Below the pieces are notes generated by a model. The model made no database searches. It was not told the DNA's origin and worked only from the letters and a program-made list of their open reading frames with translations. Of a stretch of 8,565 nt of DNA, positions 1 to 5,770 are shown piece by piece. The position numbers were made by a program, and so were the translations under genes. Position 1 is the stretch's first letter, and each line of letters begins with the position of its first letter. This DNA comes from Bacteroidota bacterium (GTDB lineage Bacteria; Bacteroidota; Ignavibacteria; UBA10030; UBA8401): the NCBI GenBank assembly GCA_003456055.1, contig DMPG01000302.1:330-8894 (forward strand). The letters are read 5' to 3'.

Positions 1-344
1 GCACGTTTTGCTCCCCCTTCTTCCGTATGTCGCAATACAATCACATCAGAATAATTTGCTATGATGCGGATTGTATCTTCCAGCGATTCACCCTTAATTT
101 CCGAAGAAAAATCCTGCCCGTTTTCAGTGGATAATACCTTCCCTCCAAGCCGGTACATCGATGATTCAAATGAAAATCTCGTTCTTGTTGACGATTTGTA
201 GAACAGTGTCGCCATGATCATATTTTCATAATCACGAGTTCCGCCGCGGGCAACTATTTTTTCCATCTGTCGTGTACGTTCGAACAGTTCCAATAACAAT
301 GGAACGGTGAATTGCTGCGATTCTATGATGTGCTGCAGTTTCAT
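1..344 (-). CDS. pyrB: Aspartate carbamoyltransferase, N-terminal part (cut by window edge)
   Basis: Reading down from the ATG at 344-342 gives 114 codons that run off the left edge. The product would transfer the carbamoyl group of carbamoyl phosphate to aspartate, the first committed step of pyrimidine synthesis, in the cytoplasm. Visible family signatures are the carbamoyl phosphate loop S52-T53-R54-T55-R56 inside FYKSSTRTRFSFES, followed by YRLGGKVLSTEN (the cyanobacterial/plant-like ATCase form), Ser80 and Lys84 of the mobile loop that reaches the neighbouring active site, and Arg105-His106 in VIVLRH. STEN and KGESLEDT point to ATCase rather than OTCase. The start is 22 bases past the arcC stop, with only a weak purine-rich Shine-Dalgarno candidate (GAGTGAG), so it is probably co-transcribed with argF and arcC. 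The aspartate-binding C-terminal domain is outside the window, which leaves substrate specificity unproven. Confidence 0.88.
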   Translation of the reverse strand, partial: MKLQHIIESQQFTVPLLLELFERTRQMEKIVARGGTRDYENMIMATLFYKSSTRTRFSFESSMYRLGGKVLSTENGQDFSSEIKGESLEDTIRIIANYSDVIVLRHTEEGGAKR

Positions 345-366
345 GGTTTGCTCACTCTATTAATAT

Positions 367-1308
367 TTATGGAACAATACGCGTACCTGCTCTACCGTCC
401 AACGCATCCATTAAAAATTCGTACGATGTGATGATAACTTTTTTTCCGCCGTTTCGCAGATATCGGATAGCAGATTGAACCTTGGGTCCCATACTTCCTG
501 CTGGAAACTGTCCCTGATCGTAGAACTTCTGCATTTCATCTGCTGTGGCGGAATCAATACCATGTTGTGTTGGTTTCTTAAAATCGATACACACTCTCTC
601 AGCATCGGTACTGATAATAAAAAGGTCAACTCCCAACCCGGTTGCGAGGAGTGCAGATGCACGATCCTTATCGATCACCGCTTCGCTGCCGATCACAAGG
701 TATTTTTCCCGCTCAATAACGGGAATTCCGCCGCCGCCGACAGCAATAACGATCATATTCAGATCGAGAATTTTCCGAATGATCTCCTGTTCGAACACTT
801 CGACCGGTTCGGGAGATGGAACAACGCGCCGGTATCCACGTGCAGCATCTTCAATAATGTGCCAGCCGAGCGTTCGTTGTTTTTCTTCGGCATCCGACTT
901 TGAATAGAACGGACCGATCGGTTTAGTGGGATTCGAAAATGCAGGGTCGTTCTCATCAACTTTTACCTGGGTCAGAACGGTCATCACCGGTGTCAACAAT
1001 CCGATCTCCCGCAATTCAAATTCCATCGCCCGTTGAATGATGTACCCGATCTCACTTTGTGTGGTTGCAACACAGACATCAAGCGGATGGGTGTACACAT
1101 CGCTGGCAGCTCGCTCAGATCTCATCAACGCAGCACCCACCTGTGGTCCGTTGCCGTGCGTAATGACAATGCGCCATCCTTGAGCCACCATTTGAACAAT
1201 GCACCGTGCCGTTGCATGGGCATTCTTCAACTGCTCATCAATTGTTCCGCGCTCACCGGCACGGATCAGTGAATTTCCGCCAATGGCAATCAACGCAGTT
1301 TTTTTCAT
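367..1308 (-). CDS. arcC: Carbamate kinase
   Basis: Full-length 313-aa carbamate kinase, the usual size for the family. It interconverts carbamoyl phosphate + ADP with carbamate + ATP. In catabolism this is the ATP-yielding last step of the arginine deiminase route; in some thermophiles CK-like enzymes instead make carbamoyl phosphate. Motifs seen: N-terminal phosphate loop IAIGGNSL (7-14), THGNGPQVG (50-58), KPIGPFY (129-135), RRVVPSPEP (160-168), AVGGGGIPV (189-197), VIDKDRASALLA (211-222) and GSMGPKV (271-277). All landmarks of the amino-acid-kinase fold are intact. The ATG lies only 5 bases after the argF stop. No Shine-Dalgarno is evident in the short overlap with the argF 3' end, so translation is probably coupled to argF. 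No arginine deiminase (arcA) is present in the window. Confidence 0.96.
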   Translation of the reverse strand: MKKTALIAIGGNSLIRAGERGTIDEQLKNAHATARCIVQMVAQGWRIVITHGNGPQVGAALMRSERAASDVYTHPLDVCVATTQSEIGYIIQRAMEFELREIGLLTPVMTVLTQVKVDENDPAFSNPTKPIGPFYSKSDAEEKQRTLGWHIIEDAARGYRRVVPSPEPVEVFEQEIIRKILDLNMIVIAVGGGGIPVIEREKYLVIGSEAVIDKDRASALLATGLGVDLFIISTDAERVCIDFKKPTQHGIDSATADEMQKFYDQGQFPAGSMGPKVQSAIRYLRNGGKKVIITSYEFLMDALDGRAGTRIVP

Positions 1309-1313
1309 ACTGA

Positions 1314-2231
1314 TTATTTCATTAACTGAAACATGATTGCTTTTTGCACATGAAGTCGGTTTTCCGCTTCATCGAAGACTACGGACTGAGGTGAGTCAAT
1401 GACTTCATCGGTCACTTCTTCATTACGATGCGCCGGCAGACAATGCATAAAGAGCGCATCGCTTTTCGCATACGACATCAGTCTTTTATTCACTTGATAC
1501 GGTGCAAATATTTTTCTTCGAGCTTCAGCTTCACTTTCCTGTCCCATTGATGCCCACGTATCAGTGTACACGACATCAGCATTTTTCACTCCAACAGCCG
1601 GATCATGCACCACTTCGATCATAGCGCCTGTCGCTTTTGCATCTTCCACCGATTGCTGCAATGCTGTAGCATTGGGTTTGAAATCCTGAGGACAGACAAT
1701 CGTTACATTAACACCGAGCCGAGCGCCCGCAAACATCAATGAGTGAGCAACATTATTACCATCACCTACATACGCAAGTTTTAATCCTTCAAGTTTCTTT
1801 TTCTTTTCAAGGATCGTCAGAAAATCTGCCATTGCCTGACAAGGATGTGAATAATCGGTCAATCCATTGATGACAGGAATGGAAGCATATTTTGCCATAT
1901 CGATCACGATCTGATGTGCGAACGTTCTGATCATGATACCCTGTACCATCCTCTCCAGATTTTTTGCCACATCGTGTATGGATTCGCGTTTACCAAGACT
2001 GATTTCGGCAGGAGATAAATAGAGCGAGAATCCACCTAATTGCTGGATTCCAACATCGAAAGAGGTGCGGGTTCTTAACGACGGCTTTTCGAAGATGAGA
2101 GCAAGTGTTTTACCTTTCAGTGCTTCTGCGTATTTGCTACGATCAGTTTTCATGTCTCGTGCGATTGTAAATGTTTCATGCATTTCTTCTTTGCTGATAT
2201 CGCGAATCGTAAGAAAATCATGGGCTTTCAC
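1314..2231 (-). CDS. argF: Ornithine carbamoyltransferase
   Basis: 305-aa cytoplasmic OTC, full length. It catalyses carbamoyl phosphate + ornithine to citrulline, or the reverse phosphorolysis in catabolism. Motifs: carbamoyl phosphate loop S51-L52-R53-T54-R55, IMIRTFAH with Arg102, HPCQ at 129-132, DGNNVAHSLM (157-166), the ornithine-binding D224...S228-M229-G230 loop, and HCLP (263-266) with the catalytic Cys. The SMG loop and HCLP separate it from acetylornithine or aspartate carbamoyltransferases. Leu at the second position of the usual STRTR is a variant I recall in other OTCs, and Arg53 is kept. The start is GTG (2231-2229), preceded 8 bases upstream by an AAGGA-type ribosome site; no upstream in-frame ATG is near and the N-terminus fits the family. 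It is the first gene of an argF-arcC-pyrB operon and is separated from the cyanophycinase by a terminator. Sequence alone does not decide anabolic versus catabolic use. Confidence 0.95.
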   Translation of the reverse strand: MKAHDFLTIRDISKEEMHETFTIARDMKTDRSKYAEALKGKTLALIFEKPSLRTRTSFDVGIQQLGGFSLYLSPAEISLGKRESIHDVAKNLERMVQGIMIRTFAHQIVIDMAKYASIPVINGLTDYSHPCQAMADFLTILEKKKKLEGLKLAYVGDGNNVAHSLMFAGARLGVNVTIVCPQDFKPNATALQQSVEDAKATGAMIEVVHDPAVGVKNADVVYTDTWASMGQESEAEARRKIFAPYQVNKRLMSYAKSDALFMHCLPAHRNEEVTDEVIDSPQSVVFDEAENRLHVQKAIMFQLMK

Positions 2232-2273
2232 GGTGCGGTTCCTTTTGGTTATGTGACGGTGGAATAATTAGTT

Positions 2274-2302
2274 ATTAAAATATAGTGACAATTCTCTGAG
2301 AA
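2274..2302 (-). promoter_or_regulatory. Candidate argF operon promoter with overlapping palindrome
   Basis: Because a terminator closes the upstream unit, argF needs its own promoter in 2232-2311. The best sigma70-like pair I can find is TTCTCA (2302-2297) and TTTAAT (2279-2274), 17 bp apart; an alternative -35 is TTGTCA just downstream. A perfect palindrome ATTCTC-T-GAGAAT (2291-2303) covers the -35, a position where a repressor could act. It is not a recognisable ARG box. The elements are weak and the region is AT-rich, so chance matches are likely. Confidence 0.3.
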
Positions 2303-2311
2303 TGATATCTC

Positions 2312-2344
2312 AAAAAAATGATCCAAAAAGTTTCTTTGGATCAT
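2312..2344 (-). terminator. Rho-independent terminator after the cyanophycinase gene
   Basis: On the minus strand a perfect 10-bp stem (ATGATCCAAA 2344-2335 with TTTGGATCAT 2327-2318) encloses a 7-nt loop and runs straight into a tract of seven T (2318-2312). It begins 36 bases after the cyanophycinase stop codon. This is a classic intrinsic terminator and marks the end of the regulator-cyanophycinase transcript. Confidence 0.87.
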
Positions 2345-2380
2345 TGTGGTTTTCATACGATGAGTTTATCTTGAATGGCA

Positions 2381-4453
2381 TCATTTCAACAACACCATCC
2401 TCTTTGTGTTGATATTTCGTTCCGTCTGTAATCGATATAGATAGACCCCTGACGGGAGAAACGATCCATTGAATTTTAGGGAATAACTTCCAGCCGATTT
2501 TTCTTCGTTCACAATGGTTGTGATCTCTTTTCCCAAAATGTCGAATATTTTCAGCGAAACCAACCCTCGTTGCACAAGAGAAAAAAAAATATTTGTTGTC
2601 GGGTTAAAAGGATTGGGATAATTCTGTGATAACGAGAATTCAGTCGGAATATCGTTTTTCATTTTATCGATCCTCACTTCCGATAGATAGCTTAGATCAA
2701 ACACCTCCGTCTCGCGCAGCACATGGATCATCGCTCCGATCAGCGCCACATTCTGTCGCGGATTTGCTTTGCCTGGATCTTTCCATGTTGGAAAATCCAC
2801 GATACGCACTGCTCGGGCATCGATGATCATTGCCGGTGTTGGACCAAACACCTGCATGTTTTTATTTGTCACAGAAACATATGAACCGGCATCTAGTAAA
2901 ATGCCAAAAGCATTATGTGATTTTCCCATCCCCCAAAAAAGCCCGCTTGCACGATTATCAATGTAATCTGAAATTTCATACAATCGCGGCACGATTGATA
3001 TTCCTTGCAATGCACTGATTCCTTTAACGAGTGTTAGGTATCCGTAATATGCACCGTAGATATTTTTTTCCAATTGTCCAACTCCACTGTCTGCAGCAAG
3101 TATTCCATCATTGCCGAGAAAGAGTGCCGGTTTACCATTAGAAAATTGTGTGAACAACGCTGAGCCGGCAATAGTTGAACCATTAAAAAATCGTGCGAGA
3201 CTATCACCGTTATTTCCGACGAAAATAAATGCAGCGCAATGAGCAATACTGGTAGAGAGAACTTGATCATTCTTTGTCGCTTCATTGATCCATAACAATC
3301 GAGAAGAGATGTTCCATTGCTTTAAGCAAGAATCAACACTCGATACGATTGCATTTGATGCCGGTGATGAAACTATTCCAATCGTATCGGTGGAATTCGA
3401 AAGTTGGGTCGTCAATCTTTTCAAACTTCCGTAGACAGAAAACCAATCTGCGATTCGACCGCTTCCATCAAGTAATATTGATTCTGCTGATATATCTACA
3501 CTTTTTGGCTGGAATGAAACTGCTGTTGCCGGAACTAAAATTTCTCCGGTCAATGTGTTGAACTTGAATCCTTTTGTCAATTGATCTAGCCGAACATTTG
3601 ACATTGATAGTGGTTTACCCGGTTCCAAAACATATTGCGTTGCTGGTGAGAAGCGGAGAATCGTAACTGTTCCCGAACCCATTACTTCTCCAACACCATC
3701 AGACGAAATCGCCAACGCTGTGTTATAGTCAACGCCGACTCCGGTGATCTCTTTTCCGGTTTGCGATTTATAGACAGCAATCATTGCAAGCAATCGACCC
3801 AGTCTTCCCCGCTCATAAAAATGAGTATCTGCAAGTATACCGGAAACAAATCCAAGAAAATCTTCCGTAAATGTGATCCCTGAAGAAAGAGGATTCCGGA
3901 GTGCGTTACGAGGATCAGTGGAAGCAACACGAGCATCAAAAATAACCTGGCTTAATACCGCTTCACCAGCGCTCGATCCGGCTATCACACCGCCGCGAAG
4001 ATACACTTCACGAATTGCTTTTTCTGTCAGTGTCCCCTTCCATTTGCTGATATACTGATATTGATCACCACCGCGAAGGAATATTCCATCGGCAGCAAGA
4101 ATTGTTTTATATGCTGCGGAATCATTGGCTGCTGTTGTGGAAGCAACAACGAAACTTGTTGCTGAAACCGCACCGAGCGATTTAAAATATCCTTCCAGCC
4201 AAGTCGACCCGCTGGAATAATGCATCACAAGAATTTTTTTGTTCAGTGCGTGATCGACCATCCAGCGGTACGGCACGTCGGACCAATCGTTGTAATTTTC
4301 ACTCCCTCCGCCTATGAGCAATACCGAACCTTGCGCAGCACACACGATCGGAAGTATGATCAAAATCAATGTTTTTACCAATCGAGAAAGCATCCAGTTT
4401 TTCACTTTTTTATATCCCAATTTCAATACCGTGCTGAACATATCCACTATCAC
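2381..4453 (-). CDS. Exported cyanophycinase-like peptidase (S51), tandem domain, T9SS sorting tag
   Basis: 690 aa, far longer than the roughly 270-430 aa of ordinary cyanophycinases, which cleave cyanophycin (Asp backbone with Arg side chains) to beta-Asp-Arg dipeptides. A hydrophobic signal segment spans about residues 24-40 (LVKTLILIILPIVCAA). The N-terminal S51 domain (about 43-270) shows VLLIGGG, FLRGGDQ (GGDQ 128-131), AGSSAGE with the predicted nucleophile Ser161, and ADTHF..RGRLGRL with His211 and Arg215/217/220. A second copy of the fold (about 355-550) has lost these residues. Residues 606-690 form a Por/T9SS sorting domain (SQNYPNPFNPTT ... SGVYLYRLQ). The GTG start (4453-4451) overlaps the regulator stop as GTGA, implying coupling. 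ATG at residue 5 or 21 is also possible, and residue 21 would give a tidier signal peptide. Tyr243 sits where related enzymes carry an acidic residue, so exact substrate is uncertain; the family call is strong. Confidence 0.88.
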   Translation of the reverse strand: MIVDMFSTVLKLGYKKVKNWMLSRLVKTLILIILPIVCAAQGSVLLIGGGSENYNDWSDVPYRWMVDHALNKKILVMHYSSGSTWLEGYFKSLGAVSATSFVVASTTAANDSAAYKTILAADGIFLRGGDQYQYISKWKGTLTEKAIREVYLRGGVIAGSSAGEAVLSQVIFDARVASTDPRNALRNPLSSGITFTEDFLGFVSGILADTHFYERGRLGRLLAMIAVYKSQTGKEITGVGVDYNTALAISSDGVGEVMGSGTVTILRFSPATQYVLEPGKPLSMSNVRLDQLTKGFKFNTLTGEILVPATAVSFQPKSVDISAESILLDGSGRIADWFSVYGSLKRLTTQLSNSTDTIGIVSSPASNAIVSSVDSCLKQWNISSRLLWINEATKNDQVLSTSIAHCAAFIFVGNNGDSLARFFNGSTIAGSALFTQFSNGKPALFLGNDGILAADSGVGQLEKNIYGAYYGYLTLVKGISALQGISIVPRLYEISDYIDNRASGLFWGMGKSHNAFGILLDAGSYVSVTNKNMQVFGPTPAMIIDARAVRIVDFPTWKDPGKANPRQNVALIGAMIHVLRETEVFDLSYLSEVRIDKMKNDIPTEFSLSQNYPNPFNPTTNIFFSLVQRGLVSLKIFDILGKEITTIVNEEKSAGSYSLKFNGSFLPSGVYLYRLQTERNINTKRMVLLK

Positions 4454-5328
4454 TCTGTCTTGTAATGACCCATTTTTTTAAGTTTTGAAACGACTTCTTT
4501 TTGATTCCGAAGAACCTTTGTTTCGTTGCACATCGAAAGTTCCGTAGCAATAGCATTGATAATCACCGAGATCGCCGAGAATGAGTTTGTAAAGTTCAAA
4601 TTCTGACTTCTCACCGGAATCACTTTATGGGAAAAAAATGTGATCGGTGATGTCAGTTTATCGGTGATGGCAATAATAGGAACTTTTTTTCGTGCTGCAA
4701 ATTTTACGGCATCGATTGTTTCTTTTGAATACGGAGGAAATGAAAATGCGACAAGCACATCTTTCGGCGTAAGAAATTCTATTTGATCAAGAAATGTCTT
4801 GTAGTCATGTACCAGCGGCGTTGAACGAATTGCCGCTTGATTGAGCGAGTATGAGAGTATCTGGGACATAAGATAAGAAATCCCTAGTCCAATGGTATAG
4901 ACATGGGATGCCTTCATGATCGAATCACACACATCTTGAAAAACTTTTTTATCGAGATGATTGATCGTTTGATTGATATTCTTGACATCTTGTTGCGCCA
5001 CCAGGGTGAGAGATTCCTGATGATCCGATTTGTGGATCAGTGAGAACTTATCCTTCAGTTTTATTTCTGATTGAACACCCTCCAACAGATTCGCTCTTAA
5101 TTCCTGAAATCCAGAAAGTCCAAGAGCTTGGGCAAAACGAACAACGGTTGCCTTGCTCGCTCCGCATTTTTTCCCAAGTTCAACAACTGAATAGAACGGT
5201 GCGTCATTCAGATTATGAAGAAGAAAATCAGCAACGTTGCGCTGTTGTTCTGAAAGCAAAGGATACATGTCCTGCACCAATTTTTTTAGGTCAAAATCGC
5301 TTTGCGTTCCGACTTTTAAGGGAGTCAT
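4450..5328 (-). CDS. MurR/RpiR-family transcriptional regulator (HTH-SIS)
   Basis: 292 aa, typical family length. Residues about 15-85 form the RpiR-type helix-turn-helix (LSEQQRNVADFLL ... SVVELGKKCGASKATVVRFAQALGLSGF). Residues about 128-262 form a SIS domain (ASHVYTIGLGISYLMSQILSY ... DVLVAFSFPPYSKETIDAVKFA ... VPIIAITD). SIS regulators usually sense phosphosugars. Here the common SxSGxT loop reads SFPPYSKET, and no sugar gene is nearby, so the ligand may be different (inference). The ATG at 5328-5326 is the only reasonable start, because a stop lies four codons upstream in frame; a weak AGAGAG site precedes it. Its TGA overlaps the GTG of the cyanophycinase by four bases, so the pair is translated together and the protein most likely controls that gene and itself through the palindrome at 5424-5443. 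Confidence 0.93.
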   Translation of the reverse strand: MTPLKVGTQSDFDLKKLVQDMYPLLSEQQRNVADFLLHNLNDAPFYSVVELGKKCGASKATVVRFAQALGLSGFQELRANLLEGVQSEIKLKDKFSLIHKSDHQESLTLVAQQDVKNINQTINHLDKKVFQDVCDSIMKASHVYTIGLGISYLMSQILSYSLNQAAIRSTPLVHDYKTFLDQIEFLTPKDVLVAFSFPPYSKETIDAVKFAARKKVPIIAITDKLTSPITFFSHKVIPVRSQNLNFTNSFSAISVIINAIATELSMCNETKVLRNQKEVVSKLKKMGHYKTE

Positions 5329-5423
5329 CCTATCTCTCTATTGTTTTTGCAAATGATTGTCGTGCGGAAAAGGATATAAAAAAGGTGGGCGTTGATGTAA
5401 TTTAATTCCCATACCTTATTTAC

Positions 5424-5443
5424 CATGAGAAACTTGTTTCATG
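5424..5443. promoter_or_regulatory. Candidate operator for the RpiR-type regulator
   Basis: Plus-strand GAAAC-TT-GTTTC is a perfect inverted repeat (5429-5440), and CATGA/TCATG ends form an outer inverted repeat across 5424-5443. It lies immediately after the -10 element, covering about +4 to +20 of the predicted transcript. This is a standard place for repression. Assignment to the adjacent regulator is inferred from position. Confidence 0.45.
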
Positions 5444-5450
5444 ACAAATA

Positions 5451-5479
5451 AATATAGACTTGCTTAACTGCAGAGTCAA
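5451..5479 (-). promoter_or_regulatory. Sigma70-like promoter of the regulator-cyanophycinase unit
   Basis: Minus-strand TTGACT (5479-5474) and TATATT (5456-5451) are separated by exactly 17 bp, each matching consensus at 5 of 6 positions. Predicted start near 5444, giving a leader of about 115 nt before the regulator ATG. This is the best promoter match seen in the window. Bacteroidota often use a different consensus, so the match is weaker evidence if the host is a canonical Bacteroidete. Confidence 0.55.
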
Positions 5480-5770
5480 GAAAAAAAATGGAACGGTGAA
5501 ACAAGAAAATGCGGCAAGAAAAGTGTGTAATCCAACGCTAATTAAGGAGATTTTATACAAACAACTTTCGGCGATTTATTTCGTTATGCCAACAAACCCC
5601 TACCATACGGCAACCACGCATTTTAAACATTCCCGATCGAAGTCCAGACGTTGTTCTGCATTTTGAATCCGGTAATGAACAGAATCAAAAAAGGGGCACG
5701 GTTGTACATTGCAAACATTTTTTAGATTCCTTATTTCTCTATCCAACATTATTTAATGATTTCTACTATC

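Larger units (their letters stand above)
5329..5770. other. 442-bp intergenic region between phosphoesterase and regulator
   Basis: No convincing gene. It holds the promoter and operator candidates listed separately at 5424-5505 and a roughly 115-nt leader ahead of the regulator. I found no good hairpin plus T-tract on the minus strand to end the phosphoesterase transcript, so read-through or a factor-dependent terminator is possible. Nothing recognisable was seen in 5510-5770. Confidence 0.7.

Noticed and set aside
475..907. Two overlapping plus-strand open frames of 142 and 120 codons
   Set aside because: They lie wholly antisense to carbamate kinase, whose frame carries all family motifs; the translations show no family signal.
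5040..5405. 121-codon plus-strand open frame
   Set aside because: Antisense to the HTH part of the RpiR regulator and its promoter leader; composition is that of a reverse-frame shadow.
5425..5447. Alternative promoter TTGTCA (5447-5442) with the palindrome in its spacer
   Set aside because: Its -10 is poor (GGTAAA at 17 bp, or TAAATA at 19 bp); the TTGACT-N17-TATATT pair just upstream is a better match.
5460..5666. 68-codon plus-strand frame in the gap between phosphoesterase and regulator
   Set aside because: Starts with TTG, has no Shine-Dalgarno, overlaps the minus-strand promoter and shows no recognisable motif.
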